Assembly: GCF_946222985.1 (NCBI RefSeq)
Contig: NZ_CAMIFY010000015.1
Location: forward strand, 1-46,510
Source of the DNA: an uncultured Corynebacterium sp.
GTDB taxonomy: Bacteria > Actinomycetota > Actinomycetes > Mycobacteriales > Mycobacteriaceae
DNA length: 46,510 nucleotides
Reading direction: 5' to 3'
The notes under the pieces are model-generated. The model worked only from the letters and a program-made list of their open reading frames with translations, was not told the DNA's origin and did not search any database. This document shows, piece after piece, positions 1-7,697 of the stretch (position 1 is its first letter; every line of letters begins with the position of its first letter). The position numbers and the translations under genes were made by a program.

Positions 1-794
1 GAGACAGCATCGTCGGCACCGGCGGCGACGGCGCGCACACCGTCAACATCTCGACGATGTCGTCCGTCGTCGTCGCGGCCTCGGGCACTCCGGTGCTCAA
101 GCACGGCAACCGCGCGGCGTCGTCGAAGTCGGGCGGCGCGGACATGCTCGAGGCCCTCGGGCTCGACATCGCCGACGGCCACGTCGCGTCCCCGGAGCAC
201 CCGGACTTCAAACTCCGCTTCCTCTTCGCCGCGACGTACCACCCGGCGATGCGGTACGCGGGCCCGGTGCGATCGCAGCTCGCCGTGCCGACCCTGTTCA
301 ATCTGCTCGGGCCGCTGACCAACCCGGCCCAGCCGTCGTCGAGTCTCATCGGCTGCGCCTTCGAGGATCAGATGGAGACCATGGCCGGCGCCTTCGCCCG
401 CCGCGGCCAGCGGGTGCTGGTGGTGCGCGGATCCGACGGGCTGGACGAGGTGACCGTCACGGGCACGACCCGGGTGTTCGTCGTCGAGGACGGGACCGTG
501 ACCGAGGACGTCATCGATCCCCGCGACTACGGCATGGAGCTGGCGCCGGCCGATTCCCTGCGAGGTGGCGAGCCGGCGTACAACGCCGACGTCGCCCGCC
601 GCGTGTGGAACGGCGAGCTGCGCGGTCCCATCCGCGACGCGGTGCTGCTCAACTCCGCCGCCGCCGTCGTCGCCGCGAAGGGCCTCGGCGGCCGGGATTT
701 GAAGACCGCCATGGCCGAGGCGCTCGAGGTCGTGCGCGGCACCCTCGATTCGGGCCGTTGCGCCGAGATCATGAAGGCCGCGACCGGGCGCTGA
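1..794 (+). CDS. trpD: Anthranilate phosphoribosyltransferase, 5' end cut off by the window
   Basis: Transfers the phosphoribosyl group of PRPP to anthranilate, the second committed step of tryptophan synthesis, in the cytoplasm. The reading frame is open from base 3; it shows the PRPP-binding GTGGDG followed by NIST and then the anthranilate-site KHGNRAASSKSGGAD, which are diagnostic of the family. About 264 codons are present, so roughly 80 N-terminal residues lie outside the window. The stop is only 6 bases from the convergent stop of the nuclease gene. The same neighbour pair (trpD next to a DEDDh/UvrC-like nuclease) occurs in M. tuberculosis. Some corynebacteria have a second trpD in a trp operon, so this may be the stand-alone paralogue; that cannot be decided here. 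Confidence 0.93.
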   Translation, partial: DSIVGTGGDGAHTVNISTMSSVVVAASGTPVLKHGNRAASSKSGGADMLEALGLDIADGHVASPEHPDFKLRFLFAATYHPAMRYAGPVRSQLAVPTLFNLLGPLTNPAQPSSSLIGCAFEDQMETMAGAFARRGQRVLVVRGSDGLDEVTVTGTTRVFVVEDGTVTEDVIDPRDYGMELAPADSLRGGEPAYNADVARRVWNGELRGPIRDAVLLNSAAAVVAAKGLGGRDLKTAMAEALEVVRGTLDSGRCAEIMKAATGR

Positions 795-800
795 CGCGGT

Positions 801-2483
801 TCAGCTCTTCCGTGCGGCGATCGCGGTGTTGGCCCATCGGCGCCACTTTCCCGCGCCGGCCGCCGGGGACGTCCACGCCGCATCCGTCGGCCCGATGCGC
901 ACGTCGTCGCGCAGGAGCCAGTTGTGGACGACCTGCAATTCGTGGGGGCTGGCCCCGAGGTAGGGCCCGTCGCCCGGGATCACCGTTTCGGCCGACTCCG
1001 CGAGCAGCCGCGCCACGTGCGCGGCGTCGGCTCCGCGGGGCGAGGTGCCGGCCGCGGCCAATCGACCATGGCGGACCACCGCGAGGTGCCACCCGCCGCG
1101 GCCGTCGGGAAACGCCGCCTGCAACTGCGGGATGGCGGCCAAGGCACCGAGTCGCTGTCGACGGTCGAGCGTGAGGATGAGTTCGGCGGTGACGTCGCGC
1201 AGGAATGCCGCGCGCCGGTAACGGCCCGCTTCCGCCAGTGACGACACCTCGTCGACGAGGCGCTCGATCGCCGCGGCGCCGCCGGCGTCGAGTTCATCGG
1301 AGATCTCCCCGAAGTTGTCCGCGTCCAAGCTGAGCGCGTCCTTCGTTTCCTGCGCCGCATTGCGGGTGCGGAACGGGCCGATGACCGTGCCGCCCGATTC
1401 GGCGACCCGGGAGACCCGCGGTCCGGATTTGCGGGTGGGCGGGTTGAGGTACCACCCGCGGCCCGGTTCCTTGCGCTGCCGGTTGTACGGGGGCCTGGCG
1501 GCCGCGAGCATCCGGGCCTCGCGCACTTCGGCCTCCATGCCGTGGGCGCATTCGACCAGATCGACCGCCTCGGCGAGCATCACCATCTCGCGCATGCGGC
1601 GACGCGGATCGGCGCCCGTGAAGTACTGCAGGAGCCTGCGCCGCAAATCGACCGCCGTCCCTATATATAAGGGATCGCCTCCGGGGCCGCGGAAAACGTA
1701 GACGCCGGGCCGGTGCGGCGCATCGTCGATCAGTGCCTTCTTCTCCCGCAGTCGGGGATCGACCTCGGGGGAGAAGTGCTCCAGTTCGCCGACGGTGGAG
1801 ACCCGGTGGCCGGCCAAACGCTCGATGAGGTGATGGAGCACCTCGACGGTGGCGGCGGCGTCGTCGAGTGCGCGGTGGTTGGGGGTCGTCTGCGCCCCGA
1901 CGTAGCGGGCCAGATCCCCGAGGCGGAAACTGCCCGTGCGTTTCCTGTCCAGCAGCCGGCGAGCGAGCGTCAGCGTGTCGATCACGGTCGGCGCGGGCCA
2001 CGGCAGGCCCAGTTGCGTGCACGACGCGCGGAGGAACCCGATGTCGAATGGCGCGTTGTGGGCGACCCACACGGCTCCGCGGGCGAACTCGAGGAACTTC
2101 GGGAGCACGGTGCCGAGCTGCGGTGCGCCGTCGAGATCCCGATCGGTGATGCCGGTCAGCCGCGTGATGACGTCGGGCAGGGCGATGCCCGGGTCGATCA
2201 GCTCGCTGAACCGACCTTCCTCCACGCCGCCGCGGACGCGGACGGCGCCGATTTCGATGATGTGATCGTCCGGGGCGCGCATGCCCGTGGTTTCGAGGTC
2301 CACCACGACGAAGGTCGTCTCGCCCAGACCCAGTTCACCGATCGCCGGGTCCCCGGCGGCCGCCCCTTCCCGGAATCCGGCGGGGCCGGAGGCTCCCACC
2401 GCACCCTCCCGTGCCCCGCCATCGCCGACGACGCCGAAGCGGGCGTCGGAAAGCGACAGTTGCAGGGGGTCGTGGTGGTTCAT
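801..2483 (-). CDS. DEDDh 3'-5' exonuclease fused to a GIY-YIG (UvrC-like) domain
   Basis: Probable DNA repair nuclease of 561 residues. The N-terminal exonuclease domain (about 57-225) has all DEDDh motifs: FVVVDLETTG (D62, E64), AHNAPFDIGFL (D147) and NHRALDDAA (H203, D207/208), as in DNA polymerase III epsilon. A GIY-YIG domain follows (about 258-330) with GVYVF and LYIG, as in UvrC, then a UvrC-like C-terminal part. The same fusion is found in mycobacteria (Rv2191 type). I chose the ATG at 2483 rather than upstream codons because homology begins after it and a TAGAAT -10 box ends 7 bases upstream, so the mRNA is probably leaderless. The exact substrate is not known from sequence. Confidence 0.9.
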   Translation of the reverse strand: MNHHDPLQLSLSDARFGVVGDGGAREGAVGASGPAGFREGAAAGDPAIGELGLGETTFVVVDLETTGMRAPDDHIIEIGAVRVRGGVEEGRFSELIDPGIALPDVITRLTGITDRDLDGAPQLGTVLPKFLEFARGAVWVAHNAPFDIGFLRASCTQLGLPWPAPTVIDTLTLARRLLDRKRTGSFRLGDLARYVGAQTTPNHRALDDAAATVEVLHHLIERLAGHRVSTVGELEHFSPEVDPRLREKKALIDDAPHRPGVYVFRGPGGDPLYIGTAVDLRRRLLQYFTGADPRRRMREMVMLAEAVDLVECAHGMEAEVREARMLAAARPPYNRQRKEPGRGWYLNPPTRKSGPRVSRVAESGGTVIGPFRTRNAAQETKDALSLDADNFGEISDELDAGGAAAIERLVDEVSSLAEAGRYRRAAFLRDVTAELILTLDRRQRLGALAAIPQLQAAFPDGRGGWHLAVVRHGRLAAAGTSPRGADAAHVARLLAESAETVIPGDGPYLGASPHELQVVHNWLLRDDVRIGPTDAAWTSPAAGAGKWRRWANTAIAARKS

Positions 2484-2490
2484 CGGGTCG

Positions 2491-2496
2491 ATTCTA
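2491..2496 (-). promoter_or_regulatory. -10 box TAGAAT of a probable leaderless promoter for the DEDDh nuclease
   Basis: TAGAAT on the minus strand ends 7 bases before the ATG at 2483, placing the transcription start at or next to the start codon. No Shine-Dalgarno sequence is present. No convincing -35 is visible. Confidence 0.6.
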
Positions 2497-2529
2497 GGAG
2501 CAGTCCCGGATCGGGGAGGCGACGCCCGG

Positions 2530-2564
2530 TGCGCAGTGGTGCGCCGTGATGCGCAGTGGTGCGC
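2530..2564. repeat. Two direct copies of a 15-bp element, 20-bp period
   Basis: TGCGCAGTGGTGCGC occurs at 2530-2544 and again at 2550-2564. The 20-bp period equals two helical turns. It lies upstream of the nuclease gene and just before the GlxR-type site. Either an operator or a chance duplication. Confidence 0.6.
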
Positions 2565-2604
2565 ATGTGAAAGTTGTGGTCGCGTCCGCGAGGAAATCAC
2601 AAAA

Positions 2605-2620
2605 TGTGACGTGTTTCACA
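2605..2620. promoter_or_regulatory. CRP/GlxR-type operator
   Basis: TGTGACGTGTTTCACA matches the CRP-family palindrome TGTGA-N6-TCACA exactly. GlxR is the cAMP-responsive CRP homologue of corynebacteria and binds this motif. It lies in the divergent region between the nuclease gene (minus strand) and the riboswitch-NlpC unit (plus strand). It is closer to the nuclease start (122 bp) than to the NlpC start (453 bp), but the NlpC transcript must begin upstream of 2886, so either or both may be controlled. Confidence 0.75.
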
Positions 2621-2706
2621 TAACTGTGCTTTTAGATCGATCCGGGGCGCGTGGCGCCCGTGAAACACCTTTCGGTGTCGTCGGGCAAACGTGCAGGTCC
2701 GCCATT

Positions 2707-2722
2707 GTTACATCTGCGTGAC
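2707..2722 (+). promoter_or_regulatory. Possible MtrA-type direct repeat
   Basis: GTTAC-N6-GTGAC resembles the spaced direct repeats bound by the response regulator MtrA, which controls NlpC/P60 and Rpf genes in actinobacteria. The consensus is loose, so this is tentative. A TANNNT sequence (TAACGT, 2787-2792) downstream could be the -10 box of the riboswitch transcript. Confidence 0.3.
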
Positions 2723-2885
2723 ATTTCAGGACGGTCACGCTTCCCGCTTGCATAACGAGGCGGTAACGATTCGGGGTGAAGAACGATAACGTTTGGATTT
2801 CGGCATGATGACCGCGCGTCGGCTGGACAAAGACCGTGCCCGTTTCGTAACCTTGCCGAGACATTGAAGCGGGGCCCTTTCGAGA

Positions 2886-3042
2886 GGTGCCGCTCATGGC
2901 AGGAAACCAAGCCAAATCGGGACTCGCGAGAGTACCGAACCGGGGACCCACTCCTTTCATCGGGGTGAATCCCACCGGCGCGAGCCGGAGGGTAGGGAGA
3001 GCTTCCAAGCTCCCGAACCCGTCAGCTAACCCGGTCGGCATC
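2886..3042 (+). ncRNA. ydaO/yuaA-type c-di-AMP riboswitch
   Basis: The region contains the hallmark conserved blocks of the ydaO aptamer: GGGGTGAATCC at 2963-2973 and CCCGAACCCGTCAGCTAACC at 3012-3031. A terminal P1 helix can form between GGTGCCG (2886-2892) and CGGCATC (3036-3042). Known ydaO elements bind cyclic di-AMP and often precede wall-hydrolase and potassium-transport genes in actinobacteria. It lies 30 bases before the NlpC/P60 start. There is no obvious terminator between aptamer and gene, so control may be at translation; the ribosome-binding site GGAG (3060-3063) is just downstream of P1. Confidence 0.93.
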
Positions 3043-3072
3043 AAACTGGAAGAGAACACGGAGTTTTTCATC

Positions 3073-3666
3073 ATGGGTAAGCACCAGCGCCGTTCCAACA
3101 TCGCCCGCAACGCCGCCGCCTTCGGCGCCACCGTCGCCGGCATCACCGCCCTCGCCACCCCGAGCGCCTCGGCCGCCCCGATCCCGGGCATCGAGTCCAT
3201 CGAGGTCCCGGGCGTCGGCAACGTCTCCGACATCGTCAACGGCGTCGCCGGCGCCATCCCGGGCGCCGAGGCCATCACCGGTGGCGCGCAGACCTTCGCC
3301 CCGGCCGCGGCCCCGGCCCTGTCGACCGGTCAGAAGATCGTCGACGCCGCTCGCTCGCAGATCGGCACCCCGTACGTGTGGGGCGGCACCACCCCGGGCG
3401 GCTTCGACTGCTCCGGCCTGACCTCCTGGTCCTACAGCCAGGTCGGCAAGTCCATCCCGCGCACCTCGCAGGCCCAGGCCTCCGGCGGTCAGTCGGTCGG
3501 CATGGCCGGCAAGCAGCCGGGCGACATCATCGCCTTCTACTCGGGCGCCACCCACGTGGGCATCTACTCCGGCGGCAACAGCGTCATCCACGCGCCGCAG
3601 GAGGGCCAGAACGTTCACGAGGCCAGCATCGACTACATGCCGGTCCACTCCGTCGTCCGCTTCTAA
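3073..3666 (+). CDS. Secreted NlpC/P60 peptidoglycan endopeptidase under riboswitch control
   Basis: Predicted cell-wall hydrolase of 197 residues that cleaves stem-peptide bonds of peptidoglycan. It has a Sec signal peptide (basic start, hydrophobic stretch, ASA-A cut near residue 35), a linker rich in Ala, Pro and Gly, and a C-terminal NlpC/P60 domain (about 85-197). The catalytic Cys113 lies in FDCSGLTSW, the His in THVGIYSG (H161) and a third polar residue in VIHAP (H173). The ATG at 3073 is preceded by GGAG with 9-base spacing; the in-frame ATG at 2887 lies inside the riboswitch and is not used. A strong hairpin follows, so it is probably monocistronic. A second NlpC/P60 gene is next. 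Confidence 0.92.
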   Translation: MGKHQRRSNIARNAAAFGATVAGITALATPSASAAPIPGIESIEVPGVGNVSDIVNGVAGAIPGAEAITGGAQTFAPAAAPALSTGQKIVDAARSQIGTPYVWGGTTPGGFDCSGLTSWSYSQVGKSIPRTSQAQASGGQSVGMAGKQPGDIIAFYSGATHVGIYSGGNSVIHAPQEGQNVHEASIDYMPVHSVVRF

Positions 3667-3681
3667 GCGTCGCACGACTCC

Positions 3682-3731
3682 TGCCATGAAGGGCGGGACC
3701 CGGGAATCCTCCCGGGTCCCGCCTCATGGCA
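3682..3731 (+). terminator. Long hairpin terminator after the first NlpC/P60 gene
   Basis: An outer stem TGCCATGA/TCATGGCA encloses an inner GGCGGGACCCGGGA/TCCCGGGTCCCGCC stem with a 4-base loop. There is only a short T-run after it, as is common in high-GC actinobacteria. Confidence 0.85.
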
Positions 3732-3763
3732 TTTCGGGGGTGGCCGCGATCATCTCCAGTCAC

Positions 3764-3777
3764 TCCCGTTAACGGGA
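3764..3777. promoter_or_regulatory. Perfect 14-bp palindrome upstream of the second NlpC/P60 gene
   Basis: TCCCGTTAACGGGA is a perfect palindrome about 160 bp before the start of the second NlpC/P60 gene and after the preceding terminator. It could be a repressor operator. I do not recognise the regulator. Confidence 0.4.
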
Positions 3778-3938
3778 ATCACAACGGGGGACCATGTCTC
3801 CGAAATCACGGCGATGCCATTCGACCGGCGTCGACGCGATTGTTAAGGTTCTTCCGAGATAGCGCCCATTTCCAGTGCGCATGACGATGACGTCGGCCCG
3901 ATCGCCGGCTCATCCCGTTCGAAAGGTTCATCCGCACC

Positions 3939-4970
3939 GTGCAGCACCGCAGGTCCACCGTTCGCCGCTTGATGGCGACCACCGCCATCATCGCCACCTT
4001 CGCGGCCCCCGCGATCGTCGCCCCCGTCGCAGTCTCCCAGGAACTCACCGCCGACGCGATCATCGCCGAACTCGAAGAGCTCTCGCGCGACGCCGAGGAG
4101 AACTCGCAGGAGGTCCTGCGCTTGGACGGAGACGTCAACGAGCAGGCGGGACTCGTCGAAGAGCTCGAGGGCGACGTCGACGAGGCCACCCGGAAGGCCG
4201 AGGAGGCCCGGGGCGAGCTCGACGCCCACCGGGACGACATCTCCCGTCTGGCGCGCCAGCGCATGCGCGGCGACGTCGTCGACCCGATCACCGCGGTGGT
4301 CGGCTCCCATGACGCGCAGGACGCGCTGGACCGTTCGTCCTACGTCTCCCGTCTGGGCCGCGACAAGGAGGAGATGCTCGACTCCGTCACCAAGCGCCAG
4401 CGCGAGGCGGCGGACGGGTTCGCCCGCGCGGCGTCGGCGCGCGCGGCCGCCCAGGTGCAGCTCGGCAATCTGGAGAAGCAGCGCAAGGAGCTCGAGGAGC
4501 ACAAGCGCGAGCTCGAGGGTCGGACGCAGGAAGTCCGCGATCGGGTCGATTCGCTGTCGCCGTCCGAGCTCGCCGCCTGGCGGGCCAAGGACAATCCGGT
4601 CACCGAGGGCCTCGGCGAACTGCTGGGCTCCTCGGGCGCGGTCGACGCCGCCATGACCAAGGTCGGCTCCCCGTACTCCTGGGGCGCCGCCGGCCCGGAC
4701 AGCTTCGACTGCTCGGGGCTGATGTACTGGGCGTACCAGCAGCTGGGCAAGTCGATCCCGCGCACGTCGCAGGCGCAGTTGGCCGGCGGCACCCCGGTGT
4801 CGCGCGATCAGCTGCAGCCGGGGGACCTCATCGGCTTCTACGAGGGCATCACGCACGTGGGCATGTACGTCGGCAACGGCATGATCATCCACGCCTCGAC
4901 CTACGGCGTGCCGGTGCAGGTCGTCCCGATCGCGCAGGGCGGCCCGTACCAGGGCGCCGTGCGCTACTGA
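3939..4970 (+). CDS. Secreted coiled-coil NlpC/P60 peptidoglycan endopeptidase
   Basis: Predicted cell-wall hydrolase of 343 residues, similar in layout to RipA/RipC-type division hydrolases. A signal peptide (arginine-rich start, hydrophobic 11-33) leads into a long charged coiled coil (about 36-205), a linker, and an NlpC/P60 domain (about 232-343) with Cys258 in FDCSGL, His306 in THVGMYVG and His318 in IIHAS. The coiled coil probably autoinhibits the catalytic domain or recruits it to FtsEX-like partners, as known for the family. The GTG start at 3939 keeps the basic n-region of the signal peptide. Mycobacteria and C. glutamicum have NlpC/P60 genes at this same spot beside pimB'. Confidence 0.92.
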   Translation: MQHRRSTVRRLMATTAIIATFAAPAIVAPVAVSQELTADAIIAELEELSRDAEENSQEVLRLDGDVNEQAGLVEELEGDVDEATRKAEEARGELDAHRDDISRLARQRMRGDVVDPITAVVGSHDAQDALDRSSYVSRLGRDKEEMLDSVTKRQREAADGFARAASARAAAQVQLGNLEKQRKELEEHKRELEGRTQEVRDRVDSLSPSELAAWRAKDNPVTEGLGELLGSSGAVDAAMTKVGSPYSWGAAGPDSFDCSGLMYWAYQQLGKSIPRTSQAQLAGGTPVSRDQLQPGDLIGFYEGITHVGMYVGNGMIIHASTYGVPVQVVPIAQGGPYQGAVRY

Positions 4971-4982
4971 CGGCGACGACCG

Positions 4983-6215
4983 GTGGTCGGGGACCGACTG
5001 GGCCGCGGGTCGCGGCGTGACCGCGCCGCATCCGAAGCTCCCGCGTCGTCGCGGGGGCACGGCGGCGGCCGGGTGCTGCTGATCACCAATGACTTCCCGC
5101 CCCGCCAGGGCGGCATCGAGTCGTATCTGCGCGACTTCTGCGACACGCTCGACCCCGACCGGCTCACGGTCCTGGCGTCGACGCGCATTCCCGGCCCGGA
5201 GACCGCCGACCACGACGCCCGGGCCCCGTACCGCATCCATCGCCTTCGCGACCGGGTCCTGCTGCCGCTGCCGCACGTGGCCAAGGCGGCGGCCCGGATC
5301 ATCGCCGAGGAAGGCATCGACACCGTCTGGTTCGGTGCCGCCGCCCCGATGGGACTGCTGGCCGGTGCTTGCCGACGGGCCGGTGCCACTCGCATCATCT
5401 CCACCACCCACGGCCACGAAGTGGGGTGGTCGATGCTGCCGGTGTCGCGGGCGGCGCTGCGCATCATCGGCGACGGCTCCGACGTGGTCACCTACATCTC
5501 CTCGTACACGCGCAACCGGTTCGCCGGGGCGTTCGGGCCCCGCACCGCCTTCGAGCGGCTGCCGTCGGGCGTCGACGTCGAACGGTTCCGCCCCGACCCG
5601 GCGGCGGGCGCGCGCATCCGCGATCGCCACGGCATCGCCGGCGATCAGCCGTTGATCGTCTGCCTGTCGCGGCTGGTCGCCCGCAAGGGCCAGGATTCGC
5701 TGATCCGCGCCCTGCCCGCGGTGCTGGAGACGATTCCCGACGCCCGGCTGATGATCGTCGGTTCCGGGCCGTACGAGTCCACGTTGCGCTCCCTCACCGA
5801 CTCGACGGGCGTGGCAGACCGGGTCATCTTCACCGGGGCGGTGCCCTACGACGAGCTGCCCGCCCACTTCAACGCGGCGACCGTGTTCGCCATGCCCGCC
5901 CGCACCCGCGGCGGCGGCCTCGACGTCGAGGGGCTCGGCATCGTCTACCTCGAAGCCCAGGCCTGCGGCGTCCCCGTGATCGCCGGCGACTCCGGCGGCG
6001 CCCCCGAAACCGTCGTCGACGGCGTGACGGGACTCGTCGTCGACGGACGCGACACCGCCGCCGTCGCCGCCGCGATCGGCGACGTGTGCTCGGACCCGGA
6101 ACACGCGCGGCGGATGGGCGAGGCGGGACGCCGACACGTCGCAAAGCACTGGACATGGGAGGTCATGGGATCTCGCCTGCGACGGATCCTCGCAGGCGAC
6201 GAGCCCCGCAGGTAA
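4983..6215 (+). CDS. pimB': GDP-mannose-dependent alpha-(1-6)-PI-monomannoside mannosyltransferase
   Basis: Adds the second mannose to phosphatidylinositol monomannoside on the cytoplasmic side of the membrane, a step toward PIMs, lipomannan and lipoarabinomannan. GT-B fold, GT4 family: the N-terminal acceptor domain begins VLLITNDFPPRQGGIESYL, and the donor domain carries the EX7E region EGLGIVYLEAQACG. The GTG at 4983 gives 410 residues; an in-frame GTG at 5073 would start exactly at the conserved VLLITNDFPP, as usual for PimB', so the first 30 residues may be untranslated. It starts 12 bases after the NlpC/P60 stop. Position next to NlpC/P60 genes supports PimB' rather than another GT4 enzyme. 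Confidence 0.9.
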   Translation: MVGDRLGRGSRRDRAASEAPASSRGHGGGRVLLITNDFPPRQGGIESYLRDFCDTLDPDRLTVLASTRIPGPETADHDARAPYRIHRLRDRVLLPLPHVAKAAARIIAEEGIDTVWFGAAAPMGLLAGACRRAGATRIISTTHGHEVGWSMLPVSRAALRIIGDGSDVVTYISSYTRNRFAGAFGPRTAFERLPSGVDVERFRPDPAAGARIRDRHGIAGDQPLIVCLSRLVARKGQDSLIRALPAVLETIPDARLMIVGSGPYESTLRSLTDSTGVADRVIFTGAVPYDELPAHFNAATVFAMPARTRGGGLDVEGLGIVYLEAQACGVPVIAGDSGGAPETVVDGVTGLVVDGRDTAAVAAAIGDVCSDPEHARRMGEAGRRHVAKHWTWEVMGSRLRRILAGDEPRR

Positions 6216-6218
6216 CGT
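6213..6218 (+). promoter_or_regulatory. Possible -10 box TAACGT overlapping the pimB' stop codon
   Basis: TANNNT-type hexamer ending 8 bases before the ATG at 6227, where no Shine-Dalgarno sequence is visible. It would allow a leaderless transcript of the SRPBCC gene independent of pimB'. Weaker than the other examples. Confidence 0.35.
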
Positions 6219-6226
6219 CGGGGACC

Positions 6227-6664
6227 ATGAGCGACCGAACGCAGGGAGAGATCCTCATCGACGCCCCCCGGGAGCGGACCCTCGACATCATCGGCGACGT
6301 CCGGGCGTACCCCGACTGGGCCACCGGAACCACGGCCGCCGAAGTCACCGAAGACGGCGACCGCCCGCTGCGGCCCGCACGCGCGAAGTTCACGCTGGAG
6401 ACGGTGCTCAAGGACGTCTACGAACTCGCCTACGACTGGTCGGAGGGCGAAGTGTCGTGGCACCTGGTGTCGTCGCAGCTGCAGAAGTCGCAGACCGGCC
6501 GCTACGTGCTCACCGAAGTCGACGGGGGAACCCGGGTCAAATACGAACTCGAGATCGTCACCGCGGTGCCGATGCTCGGGATGCTGCGCCGCAAGGCCGA
6601 GCACCGCATCGTCGACACCGCGTTGAAGTCGCTCAAGCGCCGCGTCGAGAGCCGACCTGAGTGA
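6227..6664 (+). CDS. SRPBCC/START-like family protein (Rv2185c type)
   Basis: A 145-residue single-domain protein of the polyketide cyclase/SRPBCC superfamily, which forms a helix-grip pocket for hydrophobic ligands. The N-terminal pattern (ILIDAPRERTLDIIGDVRAYPDW) and the C-terminal long helix (AEHRIVDTALKSLKRRVE) fit this fold. The natural ligand is unknown; location beside pimB' and an acyltransferase suggests a lipid-related role, which is inference. The start ATG is 12 bases after the pimB' stop. Its stop overlaps the next start (GTGA), so the two are translationally coupled. A gene of this family has the same place in mycobacteria. Confidence 0.85.
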   Translation: MSDRTQGEILIDAPRERTLDIIGDVRAYPDWATGTTAAEVTEDGDRPLRPARAKFTLETVLKDVYELAYDWSEGEVSWHLVSSQLQKSQTGRYVLTEVDGGTRVKYELEIVTAVPMLGMLRRKAEHRIVDTALKSLKRRVESRPE

Positions 6665-7668
6665 CGGTGCCGCCGACGCACGGGCACCCGGTGTACCTCG
6701 TGCCGGGGGAGCCGGGCGGGAATGAAGAGGACGGGGCCGTGCACGCGAATCTGCCCGCCGACCTGCGATGGGCGGGGGAGGGCTCCGATCCCGCCGCCGA
6801 CGCCGTCGAACTTCTGCGGGCCATGGGCGGCGACGCCGGGGCGCTGGACGCGTTGACCGGATTCGCCGGATTGGAGCGGTTGCTGGTGTGGGTCGCGGCG
6901 CGCGACATCGCCGCGTCGACGCCCGCCGGCGTCCGCATCGGCGCCACCGCCGAACGGCAGACGTCGTGGTTGCGACGGGTGCAGGGGCCGGGACAGCTGT
7001 CGGACATCCTCGATCTGATCACCCCCCGCGTCGAGCGTCACCGGTCGATGCCCGGCGTGTTCGGCGACCGCGCCCGCCGGTCCCGGCTGCTCGAGGAACT
7101 GTGGGAGTGGGGCCGCGCATGGCAGCGCAGGGTCGAGGCCGGTGGCGTGCGCCTGTGGGCCGCGGGGCCGATCGAGGAGGACGTGCGCAGCATCGCGGCG
7201 TGGATCGGCGTGATCGTGGACGAGCCCGCGGTGGACGAGCCCGCCGTTGATGGACCCGACCCGCGACCGCGATTGACGCTGGCCGACCTCGGCGACCACG
7301 TCTACCGCGTCCGCATCCGCGCCCCGTTGCATCTGGCTTTCCCCGGCGGCGACGTTCCGGGTGCCGTGGACGCCGACGTGGCCGCCGACCCCGACGCGGA
7401 CACCGACTCCGGGTCCGGTCGCGAAGGCTCGATCGAACTCGCCGACGCCACCGGGGCCCACGGTGCGGCCCGCGGCCCGATCCACGTGGACGCATCGTCG
7501 CAAAGCATCATCGTGCAGGTCGCGGGGCACTCGAGACGCTTCGACGCGCCCGCCATCCTGCACGTCTGCGACCTCGGGCAGGTGCGGGTATCCCCGCCCG
7601 ATGCGTGGGTCCGCGGCTGGGGGGATATCCTTGTCTGGTTCCGCGCGGACCCCGCGCGATTGCCGTAG
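6661..7668 (+). CDS. Hypothetical protein, translationally coupled to the SRPBCC gene
   Basis: 335 residues, GTG start overlapping the previous stop. I do not recognise the family. It has no signal peptide, no membrane segment and no P-loop. Residues 1-170 look helical and contain many Trp and Arg; residues 190-240 are acidic with a short repeat (VDEPAVDEPAVDGP) and likely disordered; the last 100 residues look beta-rich. In mycobacteria ArsA-type ATPases occupy the place beside the SRPBCC gene, and their C-terminal HSP20-like beta domain could be related to the end of this protein, but no ATPase motif is left, so this is only a hypothesis. It is followed by glucokinase. Confidence 0.75.
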   Translation: MTVPPTHGHPVYLVPGEPGGNEEDGAVHANLPADLRWAGEGSDPAADAVELLRAMGGDAGALDALTGFAGLERLLVWVAARDIAASTPAGVRIGATAERQTSWLRRVQGPGQLSDILDLITPRVERHRSMPGVFGDRARRSRLLEELWEWGRAWQRRVEAGGVRLWAAGPIEEDVRSIAAWIGVIVDEPAVDEPAVDGPDPRPRLTLADLGDHVYRVRIRAPLHLAFPGGDVPGAVDADVAADPDADTDSGSGREGSIELADATGAHGAARGPIHVDASSQSIIVQVAGHSRRFDAPAILHVCDLGQVRVSPPDAWVRGWGDILVWFRADPARLP

Positions 7669-7697
7669 ACGGCCCGACCGCCGATGAGGAGCCCCAC

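Noticed and set aside
2887..3072. N-terminal extension of the first NlpC/P60 gene from ATG 2887
   Set aside because: This stretch is the c-di-AMP riboswitch; the signal peptide begins at 3073 behind a GGAG.
3843..6149. Minus-strand open frame of 768 codons opposite NlpC/P60 and pimB'
   Set aside because: Shadow of two genes with clear motifs on the plus strand.
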